A stretch of 64,000 nt of DNA from UBA12545 sp051024685 (GCA_051024685.1 JAZHPA010000003.1:1-64000); one strand, 5' to 3'. Counted from the first letter of the stretch, positions 15,843-25,057 are shown. Notes: generated from the sequence alone by a model not told the origin. Numbers and translations: made by a program.

Positions 15843-17309
15843 TTACCATGGAGTCCAACGTCCTACCAACCGGTCCAGCTCGGGCTGGGGATAAAACTCT
15901 TTAAAGATGCGATAATAATAAAGTTCTTCCTTGGAATGGAGGGTAACTCCCGAGGTGACCCGGCCCTCGGTAGCAAACTCCTCGTCGGATATCTTACCGG
16001 CGGCCATCTCGGCCATTAACTCCGCCGACCCAGCGCCTTGGCTGAATTCGTCTTTGCGCCGGTCAACTATCTCTGGAGGTAACTCGGCCCTGAAGGCCTC
16101 CCGCAAAATCCACTTTTCTACCCCATCCCGGCTGATCTTCCATTCCACCGGCAAAGAAGCTGCCAGCTCTACCACCTTATAGTCCATAAATGGTAAAATA
16201 CTGGTTAGGCCGTAGGCCGACGTCATGCGGTCCGCCCGCTGCAGTCCCATAGTGTGGGCGCTTTCCAGCAATCTTTTCATTTCTTGCTGCTGCTCCTGTC
16301 GGGTTTTGTTCTTTAAATAATGATAACCGCCAAAGAGTTCATCACCGCCTTCTCCCATGAGCACATAATCCAGTCCGTGCTGCCTTGCCAAGCGGGCGGC
16401 CAGGTAATTGGGTACTGCACTTCGTACTAGGGACCAATCGAAGGACTCGAGGTGGTAAATTACCCTGAGAAGAACATCTTCTACTTCTTTCCTGCCGTAA
16501 ACATACTCGTGATGCTCCAGCCCAAGATTCTGGGCCATCAACCTCGCATATTCCAGGTCCAAGCTTCCCTCGTAACCGACGGCAATGCTCCGGATATCCG
16601 CACCCAAGCTCCGGGCTACAGCGGCTACAATGCTGCTGTCGAGGCCACCGCTGAGTAAAATACCGACTTTGCCCTTGGCAGGCAAACATCTAGCTACGGC
16701 TTCTCTTAGAACATCACGCAGGCGGGAACAGGCTTCCTGCCAAGAAAACGGTGTAGCCGCATTTCCTTCTTCAGGGTTAAAACGTACCAGGCCTTCCCGC
16801 GGGTGAAAGTAGTGGCCGGGAGGGAAAACTCCTATCCCCTCGCACCTGTTGATCAGGGCTTTTATCTCGGAGGCGAAGTATAAGACCTGGCCTTTCCGCC
16901 CCCAATAAAGGGGCTTTATGCCGAACCGGTCCCTGGCCACCAGGAATTCCCGGGTCGGCAAATCCATACAAAGGGCGAACATCCCCCTTAACCGGCAGGA
17001 AAACCGGGGGCCCACCCCTCGGTACAGGGTGAGAAGTTCCTGGGCCCTTAATCGGCGGTCAAAGGAACCCCCGTTATCACAACACGATAATAGTCCATCC
17101 AGCGCGATTATCGCGCCCCCTGCAGCATAAAAATTATCTTCTTCACCGCTATGACCAGTAGACGCATAACCTACTGCCCTCGGGGGAAATTCTGAATTCC
17201 CCACGCACTGCCCGGCAGGGCCCCGGTGTTTTATGGCCGCTAACATTTCTAAAGCTCTACCGGCACCGCATTCTCCGTAAACTGCCACCAGCCCGCTCAA
17301 GGGAATCAT
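15843..17309 (-). CDS. Asparagine-synthetase-like protein without the glutaminase cysteine
   Basis: A 488-residue AsnB-type protein with an N-terminal Ntn glutaminase-like domain (residues 1-180) and a C-terminal ATP pyrophosphatase domain. The PP-loop SGGLDSS is at 220-226 and GEGGDELFGGY near 318, so ATP-dependent amidation chemistry looks intact. AsnB enzymes start MCGI, with Cys as the glutamine nucleophile; here the N-terminus is MIPLSGLVAVYG and no Cys is in that place. It may use free ammonia or activate another substrate. It follows the Opu operon by 86 bases. AsnB-like enzymes also make the osmolyte N-acetylglutaminylglutamine amide, so an osmoprotection role is possible but unproven. 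Confidence 0.85.
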   Translation of the reverse strand: MIPLSGLVAVYGECGAGRALEMLAAIKHRGPAGQCVGNSEFPPRAVGYASTGHSGEEDNFYAAGGAIIALDGLLSCCDNGGSFDRRLRAQELLTLYRGVGPRFSCRLRGMFALCMDLPTREFLVARDRFGIKPLYWGRKGQVLYFASEIKALINRCEGIGVFPPGHYFHPREGLVRFNPEEGNAATPFSWQEACSRLRDVLREAVARCLPAKGKVGILLSGGLDSSIVAAVARSLGADIRSIAVGYEGSLDLEYARLMAQNLGLEHHEYVYGRKEVEDVLLRVIYHLESFDWSLVRSAVPNYLAARLARQHGLDYVLMGEGGDELFGGYHYLKNKTRQEQQQEMKRLLESAHTMGLQRADRMTSAYGLTSILPFMDYKVVELAASLPVEWKISRDGVEKWILREAFRAELPPEIVDRRKDEFSQGAGSAELMAEMAAGKISDEEFATEGRVTSGVTLHSKEELYYYRIFKEFYPQPELDRLVGRWTPW

Positions 17310-17395
17310 CCTTCCTTCCCGTAAGTTATTCCTTTAAAAACCGGAGCCATTTCTCCCACCCGAGAATTACAAAAAAAGGAGCTATCTATTTCTTC

Positions 17396-18361
17396 CTATC
17401 TCTTTCCTTCGTTAATCACCCGCGCCAGGTCGCTAATAGTCTTAATGCCTAATGCTTCCGCGTCGGCCTTGCGCATCATGATGGTATAAGTGTTGTCAAA
17501 GGGAGCGTAATCAAGCCAGACCAGGTGGTGCTTGGCAAGGTCTTCCTCTTTTACCCGGTTAAAACATTCTTCAGAATCCGTCAGGGGTTCCTCGTGCCCT
17601 AAGTGAACCAACCATGCCGTGCCGGTGTACTCCCAGTAAACATCAATCTCCCCGGTGGTCAGCGCTTTGCGTACAACTTCTGAACCGGCCAGGCCAGTGT
17701 TATCCACGGCTTCAAATCCTGCATCAGTAAGGACCTGCAAGGTCATGGCCCCAAGGATCAGCTGTTCAGTGAACTCCTTGGAGCCCACCACAATCTTACC
17801 TTTCGTGGGCGCCGGGGCCTCTTCCTTTATGAGCCCCTTCTCCAATAGCCACTGCCTCGCCACCTCTTTGGGGTCCTTGTTTTCTACATCCACCTGGGCG
17901 TTCAGGTTTATCATGGTCTCGGTATCAAGGAGGGGGCTAATCTTACCCAAAATTTCTTCCAGTTCCGGGTAGCGATCTATAACCTCCTTGCGCAACACCG
18001 GCGCAGGGTTGTACACGGGGAAAAATTTCTTGTCGTCCTCCAGGTTAACCAGATTAAAGGCAGCTATGCGTCCGTCAGTGGCAAACCCCATGGCCGCAGC
18101 TACTTGACCATCTTTTAATGCGCCATAGGTAACACCCAAATCCATAATCTTAATGTCGTCAAATTCAAAGCCGTAAATTTTAAGTAACTCGGGTAGACCG
18201 TCGGGCCGAACCGAGAACTCGTGATCAGTAGCAAAACTCCACTTGTCAATGGACCCCGGGGCCTGCTGCCCCTGCCCCCCGCTGCATCCGGACAATGTTC
18301 CGAGTACAAGCAATAGGGCCATTAGCCATATTATTCCATATCTTGACATTAGTCGTCTCAT
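17396..18361 (-). CDS. Osmoprotectant ABC substrate-binding lipoprotein, circularly permuted
   Basis: A 321-residue OpuAC/QAT-type lipoprotein (lipobox TLSGC, Cys 26). Ordinary OpuCC-type proteins run KIVVGSKxFTEQ...EYTGTAW...ISDLA and then FATDHEFxxRPDG...FATDGR...PELEEIL...VARQWLLEKGLI. Here the second half comes first (residues 40-178) and the first half follows (188-321), joined by the linker KEEAPAPTKG. All blocks are present once. The protein is thus a circular permutation, with new ends at the normal hinge. Shuffled halves are known between ProX and OpuAC, so the family tolerates this. It is the last transporter gene of its operon. Confidence 0.88.
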   Translation of the reverse strand: MRRLMSRYGIIWLMALLLVLGTLSGCSGGQGQQAPGSIDKWSFATDHEFSVRPDGLPELLKIYGFEFDDIKIMDLGVTYGALKDGQVAAAMGFATDGRIAAFNLVNLEDDKKFFPVYNPAPVLRKEVIDRYPELEEILGKISPLLDTETMINLNAQVDVENKDPKEVARQWLLEKGLIKEEAPAPTKGKIVVGSKEFTEQLILGAMTLQVLTDAGFEAVDNTGLAGSEVVRKALTTGEIDVYWEYTGTAWLVHLGHEEPLTDSEECFNRVKEEDLAKHHLVWLDYAPFDNTYTIMMRKADAEALGIKTISDLARVINEGKR

Positions 18362-18474
18362 TAATAATTACCCCCCTTAAAGATCGGTACTTCCGAAGCA
18401 TTCCCCATGTCGGGGTGCTGGCGCCGAAGGACCAAGGATCTGCTTATGGGTAAAGAGAAATAGCTCCGGCCCCC

Positions 18475-19203
18475 TTACGTGGAAGCCCTAACCTTATCTT
18501 CCACCATACCCAGGAGATGATCACAAAGCATGGCCAGAAGGGCACTTAAAATACAACCGGTCAGCAGTAACTGAAGTCTGCGTACCATAATTCCGGTTAC
18601 TATAAGGTGCCCAAACCCACCGGCTCCAATGAAGGTAGCCAGCGTGGCCGTTCCCACATTTACGACTACTGCCGTGCGGATACCCGCCATAATAATAGGG
18701 AAGGCCAAAGGTAGCTCAATGCGGAGCAGGACACGCCAGGGACGCATACCCATCCCCACGGCGGCCTCCCGAACTCCTTCCGGTACACTCATGATGCCGG
18801 CGTACGTATTGCGCAGGATGGGCAAAAGGGAGTAGAGCCAGAGGGCAAAGAGGGCTGTGTTAAATCCCAGACCCAACACGGTAAAGGACAGGGCGATAAC
18901 CGCAATACTGGGAATTGTTTGCCCTATATTCACCAGGTTCTCCAGGACCAGGCCCAGAAGGCGCAGCCGAGGCCGGCTAATAAGGATACCCAGGGGCAAC
19001 GCCGTAGCCGTCGCCAGAAGGGAAGATATGACAACCATGCTTACGTGCTGTACAGCCAGGACGGCGAGGTGATCATAGGTGAGCACACGGGCGGCCATGG
19101 CGCTCCCAGGATTTTCCACAAAGTACACGGCTGCAGCAACACAGCCCCCTACGAACAGCAGGGGTGGCAACAACTTTCGAACCCAAGACAGCTTAAGACC
19201 CAT
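18475..19203 (-). CDS. Osmoprotectant ABC transporter permease (OpuCD/OpuCB-like)
   Basis: A 242-residue permease with about six membrane helices and the ProW-type EAA loop VREAAVGMGMRPWRVLLRIELPLAFPII around residues 142-168. NIGQTIPSIAVIAL in the middle is characteristic of the OpuC/YehW branch. The gene overlaps the end of the ATPase gene by 11 bases, so expression is coupled. Together with the second permease, ATPase and binding protein it makes a complete quaternary-amine importer. Confidence 0.9.
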   Translation of the reverse strand: MGLKLSWVRKLLPPLLFVGGCVAAAVYFVENPGSAMAARVLTYDHLAVLAVQHVSMVVISSLLATATALPLGILISRPRLRLLGLVLENLVNIGQTIPSIAVIALSFTVLGLGFNTALFALWLYSLLPILRNTYAGIMSVPEGVREAAVGMGMRPWRVLLRIELPLAFPIIMAGIRTAVVVNVGTATLATFIGAGGFGHLIVTGIMVRRLQLLLTGCILSALLAMLCDHLLGMVEDKVRAST

Positions 19204-20305
19204 TTTCCTTCATCAACTCCAAGAGATAGCCAAAGGTAATGACTCCTTGAAATTCCTTATTCCGGTTTAAAACTACTACATAACGCTCGCCGTAATTTAA
19301 CATCGTGGAAAGGGCGTCGTAAAGGGTTGCATCCTCATCGGCCACGCTTTCTAGCGGATTTATGAGGTCCTTGAGGGCAGCCTGCCTGTTCTGGCGCAAC
19401 AGTTCCTCCCTGTTGACAACCCCCTTGGGGCGGTTCAAGCCGTCCACTATAACGATTACCGGTAAGTTACCACCCTGTAGAATCTTTTTAGCTTCATCAA
19501 GGGAACAATTGGTTTGGGCCATGGGCACATCCTGCCGGGCCACATCCCCTGCTTTGACCAGGTGTAGCCTTTTCAGGGCACGATTGTGGCCGACCAGGGC
19601 TGCTACAAAGTCATCTGCCGGTGCGCTCAGGAGCCGGTCCGGCGTATCATACTGCACCAGCTCGCCAGCCCGCATAACAGCAATCCTGTCACCCATTTTT
19701 ATAGCTTCGTCTATATCGTGGGTCACAAAGATGACAGTTTTATGCATCTTTTTTTGCAGGAAAAGAAATTCGTTCTGCAAGTGGGCCCTGGTAATGGGGT
19801 CTACCGCGCCGAAGGGCTCATCCATAAGCAATATGGGAGGATCGGCCGCCAATGCCCTGGCCACGCCTACCCGCTGTCGTTGCCCACCGCTTAAGTCCGC
19901 AGGTTTACGGTGCCGGTATACGGCAGGATCTAGCCCCACCAATTCCAGTAGCACGTCTACCCGCTGTTGTATTTTATCCGCCGCCCAACCCTTTTCCCTG
20001 GGCACAGTAGCAATATTCTCGGCAATGGTCATGTGGGGGAACAGACCTATTTCCTGAATAACGTAGCCAATATCTTGACGCAATTTAATGGGGTCCACGG
20101 CGGCCACATCCTGGCCGTTCACATATATCTTCCCTTCAGTAGGCTCAATCAACCGGTTGATCATTTTCATAGTAGTAGTTTTGCCGCAACCGGAAGGACC
20201 TACCAGTACACATATTTCTCCTTCCCCGACTTCCATACTCAAATTTTTTACCGCCGGAACTTTTTGACGGGGAAACACCTTAGTAACACCTTCAAGCCTG
20301 ATCAA
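19193..20305 (-). CDS. Osmoprotectant ABC transporter ATP-binding protein with CBS pair
   Basis: A 370-residue ATPase of the ProV/OpuCA type. Walker A GPSGCGKTTTMK is near residue 35, the Q-loop follows in YVIQEIGLFPHMT, the ABC signature LSGGQRQRVGVARAL is near 135, and Walker B ILLMDEPFGAVD near 155. The C-terminal 120 residues form a tandem CBS module (second repeat VADEDATLYDALSTMLNYGERYVVVLN), known in OpuA/OpuC ATPases to sense ionic strength or c-di-AMP. With a BusR-like repressor nearby, control at both transcription and activity level is plausible. Confidence 0.93.
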   Translation of the reverse strand: MIRLEGVTKVFPRQKVPAVKNLSMEVGEGEICVLVGPSGCGKTTTMKMINRLIEPTEGKIYVNGQDVAAVDPIKLRQDIGYVIQEIGLFPHMTIAENIATVPREKGWAADKIQQRVDVLLELVGLDPAVYRHRKPADLSGGQRQRVGVARALAADPPILLMDEPFGAVDPITRAHLQNEFLFLQKKMHKTVIFVTHDIDEAIKMGDRIAVMRAGELVQYDTPDRLLSAPADDFVAALVGHNRALKRLHLVKAGDVARQDVPMAQTNCSLDEAKKILQGGNLPVIVIVDGLNRPKGVVNREELLRQNRQAALKDLINPLESVADEDATLYDALSTMLNYGERYVVVLNRNKEFQGVITFGYLLELMKENGS

Positions 20306-20343
20306 TCCCGTCCTCCTCCTTCAAGCCTCTGGGGCCGTCTCCT

Positions 20344-20964
20344 TTAGCGGCGGGCCCGGCTTTCCGCTCGTTTCAGTAAGCCGTCGGCAAGTACGGCTAA
20401 TACAGAGACACAAAGGGCTCCCAGCAGAACAAGCTGCAGATTCCATTGGGAAATACCCCGGAAGATAAATTCACCTAACCCGCCGGCCCCAATATAAGAA
20501 GCGATTGCCGCAATCCCGACGATCATGACCACTGCGGTACGTATACCGGCCAGAATTACAGGCCAGGCCAGGGGAAGTTTTATGCGGCGTAAAATAGTAG
20601 TTTCCCTCATTCCCATGCCCTTCGCCGCCTCAATTATTGCCGGTTCGATTCCCTGGATACCTGCGTACGTGTTGCGCACAATGGGTAAAAGAGAGTAGAG
20701 GATTAGAGTGGCCACTCCCGTCTTGTAACCAATACCAAACACCGGCAGTAAAAGGCCTAGCATGGCCAGACTGGGTATGGTCATAACGACCTGACAAAAG
20801 TACAGGACAGGGCCCGCCAGGAAGCGCCAATAAGTAATCATTACCCCCAGCGCCACCCCGACTATAACAGCAATACACACTGCCACAAGAACAATTAAGA
20901 CATGTTCGCCCGTAGATTCCAGGATGTTATTCCACCGGCTGATGACTAATGACCAGAAACTCAT
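20344..20964 (-). CDS. Osmoprotectant ABC transporter permease (first gene of operon)
   Basis: A 206-residue permease with the loop IIEAAKGMGMRETTILRRIKLPLAWPVI and VVMTIPSLAMLGLLLP, typical of the OpuCB type. ATG 20964 (GGGGGAG eleven bases upstream) gives a normal-length protein beginning MSFWSLVISRW. The frame stays open another 108 codons upstream, but that part overlaps a trkH remnant read in another frame and a terminator-like hairpin, so it is not coding. It starts the four-gene transporter operon. Confidence 0.88.
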   Translation of the reverse strand: MSFWSLVISRWNNILESTGEHVLIVLVAVCIAVIVGVALGVMITYWRFLAGPVLYFCQVVMTIPSLAMLGLLLPVFGIGYKTGVATLILYSLLPIVRNTYAGIQGIEPAIIEAAKGMGMRETTILRRIKLPLAWPVILAGIRTAVVMIVGIAAIASYIGAGGLGEFIFRGISQWNLQLVLLGALCVSVLAVLADGLLKRAESRARR

Positions 20965-20982
20965 GCCATCACCGTCTCCCCC

Positions 20983-21014
20983 AAAATAAAAAAGCCCTAT
21001 AGTTATTCTATAGG
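20983..21014 (-). terminator. Hairpin with T-rich tail ahead of the Opu operon
   Basis: On the minus strand CCTATAG and CTATAGG form a seven-pair stem followed by GGGC and TTTTTTATTTT. It lies between the decayed trk genes and the first Opu permease, so it either ended the former trk transcript or attenuates the Opu operon. Confidence 0.6.
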
Positions 21015-21212
21015 AATTCGCACCGGGATGCAACAACTTATTGCATTTAATCAAGATGCCGGCAAATTGTTTGTGAGAGTACTTTAGATGAGAAACTGTA
21101 GCAGGTAACCGAAATTGCGGCGAACTTAAGCCATGGGCTTGATGTTTTTTGTGCTGGAAATAGCCTTCGGACACTCTGAAAGTTGAAGCCGGAGTCCTTC
21201 CTTCTTGCTTAA

Positions 21213-22006
21213 TTACTTTTTCCAAGCGGCCCTCAGGAAGAGCACCAAGACTGTATAAATTTCCAGGCGGCCTACGAACATGAGCCATTCGCTATGACAC
21301 CGTCTCCACGGGCGAAAGCGCCTATTACCGCCTGGCGAGGAAAACTCAATTGTTTCAAGGGTTTGCTAGCTGCGCGGTAACCTCGGGGTACTATGAGTTC
21401 AAACATTTCCCCTTTATCCTCGCCCACCAGAGTTACGGCTACAATTCCCCCCGCAGCGGCCATCTTCAAGATGGCCGCTGCGGTAAGTAATCTGGGGCTT
21501 ATGGCCACGTCTACGCCTATTTCCTCCATAAGACCGGCATAATCGGAACGGCCGACTTTAGTTTAGTTATGATCTTCCTGGCTCCCAGATGCTTGGCCAA
21601 GAGAGACACCAGCAAGTTAATTTTATCGTCACCGGTCAGGGCCGCAAAGATATCGGCCCTGCCGATATCTTCTTCCTTAAGCAGTGAAATATCGCTTCCA
21701 TCACCCTGGATAATCATGACATTGGGCATCGCTCGCTTAATATATAATTTCTAGGGCTTCCGGCACTCAATTAACCTCGCCACTGCTGTAGCCGTAACTA
21801 GTCCGGATTAATGATGAAGTCCAGAAAATCAAGTGGCAGGGCTTTCTCTAAACCCTTATCGGTTAGGGACAAATATTGCAGGTTGCATATACGGGCTACT
21901 GTTCTCCTAACCCCCATCTTCTTGGCAAAAAGGGTGGCTAGGATTCATTTCATCGTTTTCAGTTACAGCTATCATCAGATCTGTATCTGCCACCTGGCCC
22001 TCCTGT
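21213..22006 (-). pseudogene. trkA: Decayed trkA fused to the last codons of trkH
   Basis: Read on the minus strand in several frames, this is a potassium-uptake TrkA: VADTDLMIAVTENDEMN, VRRTVARICNLQYLSL, then MIIQGDGSDISLLKEEDIGRADIFAALTGDD and later EEIGVDVAISPRLLTAA and PLKQLSFPRQAVIGA. Frameshifts and a stop break it. Near its end the frame changes to EWLMFVGRLEIYTVLVLF and stops at 21213-21215; this is the C-terminal tail of TrkH. A deletion therefore joined late trkA to the end of trkH, removing nearly all of trkH. The IS66 element abuts the 5' side. Confidence 0.82.
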
Positions 22007-22028
22007 GTAAGCGTCAAATATAACCCAC
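22007..22028 (+). repeat. IS66 left inverted repeat
   Basis: Begins GTAAGCGTCAAATATAAC. It matches the reversed right end at 21 of 22 positions. Confidence 0.88.
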
Positions 22029-22054
22029 TTTTTGCCCTTACGTAAGATAAGAAT

Positions 22055-22085
22055 AAAGGACCCCCACCGATTTCTTAGATGGGGG
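22055..22085 (-). terminator. Hairpin after tnpC
   Basis: CCCCCA and TGGGGG form a six-pair stem on the minus strand, followed by a weak T-rich tail (TCCTTTATTCTT). It is placed right after the tnpC stop inside the IS66 end. Confidence 0.4.
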
Positions 22086-22095
22086 CTTAAAAAGC

Positions 22096-23430
22096 CTAAT
22101 TATTCATCCGGCAAACGGGAGGCAGAGTTTCCGACCACGGCAGGAGTTGATCTAATTCCTTTTTATCCTGCGGGTCCAGGTTGGGCAGCCTTTCGAAGAG
22201 GTAGGTAAGGTAGTGGAAGGGGTTTAACCCATTCTCCTTGGCCGTTTCTATGATACTGTAGATAATAGCGCTGGCTTTAGCACTCTGCGGGGTGTTAGCA
22301 AATAACCAGTTCTTACGGCCAATAACAAAGGGTTTTATAGAACGCTCGCTGCGGTTGTTATCAATTTCCAAACGGCCGTCTTGTAAAAAGGCGACAAGTT
22401 TATCCCATTGGCTAAGGCAATAGTAAACCGCCTGCCCAAAGATACTTTTGGGCAGCACCTGCGCTTTCTGCTTCTTAAGCCAGGCTAAAAATTCGTCCAG
22501 CTCTGGTTTGCTGCGCTCCTGCCGGATTTGATATCGTTCTTCCGGGGTTTTGTCTTTAAGTTCGCTCTCTATGGCAAAAAGCCGGTTGCAGAACTCCAGC
22601 CCCTCCCGGGCGGCTACTGCTTTGTTTCTTTTATCTTGCGGCAGGGCTTTTAAGGCTTCGTCGAATTTACGCCGGGCATGGGCCCAGCAGCCCACCAGGG
22701 TGACATCCTCAAGCTCATGGTAGCCGGCATAGCCGTCAACGTGTAAATAACCCTTAAAACCTTTTAGGAACCGGCGGGGGTGTTTGCCGGCCCGGGTGGT
22801 CTGGTAGTCGTAAAGAATTATGGGAGGTCCGTCCCGCCCGGTACGGTAAAGCCAAAGGAATGATTTGGTGGTAGGCTCCCTTCCCGGTTCATGAAGTACC
22901 TGTAATGTGGTTTCATCGGCATGGAGAATGTCTCTTTTAAGGAGGTGTTCATGGAGGCGGTCGTAAATAAGGGTTAAGTAGGTGTTAGCTCCATGGAGCA
23001 CCCAGTTGGCCATGGTCTGCCGGGAAAGGTCTATACCCCAACTTTTAAACTGCTGCTCCTGGCGGTAGAGGGGTAATCCTGCCCCGTATTTCTGGGTCAT
23101 GATGTAGCTAAGAAGGGAGGGAGATACCGGGCTTCCCGGAAGTACAGGAGCAGGTATGGGGGCGGTGATAACCGGGGTGGTTATCTCTTCTTTCTCGCAG
23201 CGGCGGCAAGAATAAACGTAGCGTACGTGCTTAACCACTTTCACCTGGGCCGGGATAATTTTAAGCTCTTGCCGCACTTCAGTGCTCATTTCATGTAAAG
23301 GGCCACCGCAACACGGGCAGACCCTTTCTTCTTCCGGTAGGCGGTGCTCTACCACCTCAACCGGTAAATCTTCCAGGTTTATCTCCCGGCGGTTGCGCGT
23401 TTTGCGGCGCTGGTAGGTGATGGTCTCCAA
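22096..23430 (-). CDS. IS66-family transposase TnpC, N-terminally altered
   Basis: A 444-residue DDE transposase of IS66 type. It has the zinc-finger-like CPCCGG and CRRCE, the catalytic region LHADETTLQVL and YLHVDGYAGYHEL, then EIDNNRSERSIKPFVIGRKNWLF near residue 360. Intact TnpC proteins are about 510-530 residues. The frame continues open upstream as AKRAKGAICEEGEPDLETITYQ, but without the usual N-terminal coiled coil, so the first 70-90 residues are lost or scrambled. The catalytic core looks uninterrupted; activity is doubtful. Confidence 0.88.
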   Translation of the reverse strand: METITYQRRKTRNRREINLEDLPVEVVEHRLPEEERVCPCCGGPLHEMSTEVRQELKIIPAQVKVVKHVRYVYSCRRCEKEEITTPVITAPIPAPVLPGSPVSPSLLSYIMTQKYGAGLPLYRQEQQFKSWGIDLSRQTMANWVLHGANTYLTLIYDRLHEHLLKRDILHADETTLQVLHEPGREPTTKSFLWLYRTGRDGPPIILYDYQTTRAGKHPRRFLKGFKGYLHVDGYAGYHELEDVTLVGCWAHARRKFDEALKALPQDKRNKAVAAREGLEFCNRLFAIESELKDKTPEERYQIRQERSKPELDEFLAWLKKQKAQVLPKSIFGQAVYYCLSQWDKLVAFLQDGRLEIDNNRSERSIKPFVIGRKNWLFANTPQSAKASAIIYSIIETAKENGLNPFHYLTYLFERLPNLDPQDKKELDQLLPWSETLPPVCRMNN

Positions 23431-23665
23431 ATCCGGCTCCCCTTCCTCGCAGATGGCTCCTTTGGCCCGCTTTGCGGTCCTTGACAGGCTTGCTGCCCGC
23501 CCGGGATAGCTTTTCAGCCGGGCTGTAGAAGATAAACATGTCGTAGTCGCTCGAGTCTAAATTGCTGCTTTCAACAACCCGAGTTTGACAGTTGATAAGT
23601 AGACGATAAGCGTAACAGCTTGCCGCGCAAGGCTTCCAGAGGTCGGCCTTTTGAGAGGCGTGTTA

Positions 23666-24118
23666 CTAGGGACCATTTTTGCCCTTTGTTTCGAGTGCCA
23701 TTATCTGCGGCGGTTCCTTTATCCCCAGGCCCCTAAGGATATGTTGCTGCGGTAAGGTTGTTTCCGTCCTTTGCAGCACCCTGCCATGAGGTCCAACAAA
23801 TTCGCCCAGGTGCATACGTTCCAGGATCTGGCGGATGCTCCGCCAGCTATCCTGTACTTTCATTTCCGCTACCCGGACCAGCAGCAGTCCCAGCCAGCAT
23901 AGGAGAACATGGGCATGAATGCGGTCGCTCAGACGGTGGTATATCGGTCGCAGCTCTAGAGAGTGCTTCATAGTGCGGAAGGCCTCTTCTACTTCCAGAA
24001 GCTGCTTGTATCCCAGGGCTACGTCTTCGGCACTTAAGGTGTCATCTGAAGTTCTTAATAGGTACTTGCCGTCCAGCTTCTCTTCCGCTTTTACCTTGGC
24101 TACGTCGATATACGTCTG
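23666..24118 (-). pseudogene. IS1634-family transposase, C-terminal fragment
   Basis: The minus strand reads QTYIDVAKVKAEEKLDGKYL, then LRTSDDTLSAEDVALGYK and HSLELRPIYHRLSDRIHAHV, the C-terminal third of an IS1634-type DDE transposase with the conserved E region (LEVEEAFRTMKH). The 5' part is missing because the IS3 remnant begins at 24121. No intact start codon remains. Confidence 0.82.
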
Positions 24119-24120
24119 CC

Positions 24121-24684
24121 CTGACCCTCCCCCGATTTGTAGGACACAGAGTCAAGAGTATATAATTAGGGCAAGGAGGCGCTGTGTCCATGGGAGAATC
24201 CAGGCGAAAATATGACAAAGAGTTCAAGCGCAATGCGTCGAGCTATGCCGCACCAGCGGCAAAACTACCAGCCAGATTGCCCGCGACCTGGGTATCAACA
24301 GCAAGATGCTCAACAGGTGGCGAAGAGAGCAATAAAAGTATGGAGAACGAGCCTTCCCCGGTATAGGGAAACAGATGCGCGGCACCGATTTGGAAGAGGA
24401 AAACCGCCGTCTGAAAAAAGAGCTGGCCATCGCCCAGGAGGAACGAGACATCTTAAAAAGCTGTGGCCATCTTCTCCAAAACACCGAAATGAAATATCGG
24501 TTTATCCGGGAGCACACGGGAACTTTCCGTGTCGAGACAATGTGCCGTGTCTTAAAGGTGTCCCGGACAGGATATTACCGCTGGCTAAAAAGGCCTGTAA
24601 GCCAACGCCGGAGCCAGGATGAAATTATCAAGGAACAGATCGTGAGTATCTACAATAAGAGCCGCAAGACCTATGGTAGTCCCC
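24121..24684 (+). mobile_element. IS3-family element, left part only, with broken orfA/orfB
   Basis: The left terminal repeat begins TGACCCTCCCCCGATTTG. orfA starts at ATG 24190 (GESRRKYDKEFKRN), loses frame by one base around 24240, continues in another frame as LGINSKMLNRWRREQ, and then hits an in-frame TAA. The coiled-coil part TDLEEENRRLKKELAIAQEE follows, and orfB starts KYRFIREHTGTFRVE and breaks off after KTYGSPR. The right end is gone. Dead element. Confidence 0.82.
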
Positions 24685-25057
24685 GTAATGGAAACGACGA
24701 AATATCCCCTTTATTTTTCGAGCCGCCAGCCAGCCGGCGGCTCCTGGGTACCATCACCGCCGCGCACCTTCGGCGGCGCCTTATGCCCGGCTCCCGCCCG
24801 ACCTTAAGCCGCCCCCCCGGCGCCACCTCAGTGGCCGCCTACGCCGCCCACTGGGCGGGCTTGAGGAACTTTGCCGGCGAAATCATGCCGCATTATCAGC
24901 CTTATCGGCCAGTCCCGGACCTGGTCAGCCCCAGCACGAGGCACTGCACGCAATTAACGGAGGTATTATGGACGAGGGAGAACGTGGAATGAACAATGAA
25001 CCTTGTTTGCTTATTTCTACCGGCAGCCCCGTGTTGGTTCTCTCCGAGGGCTGCGTT
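24685..25057. other. GC-rich filler inside the IS66 element
   Basis: No gene recognised. It starts where IS3 orfB is cut and holds a hairpin, GAGCCGCC (24720-24727) with GGCGGCTC (24736-24743). The IS66 tnpB would be expected about here but I could not find it on either strand. Confidence 0.5.

Noticed and set aside
20965..21288. 108-codon N-terminal extension of the Opu permease
   Set aside because: This segment reads as the TrkH tail in another frame and contains a terminator-like hairpin; the normal permease start is ATG 20964.
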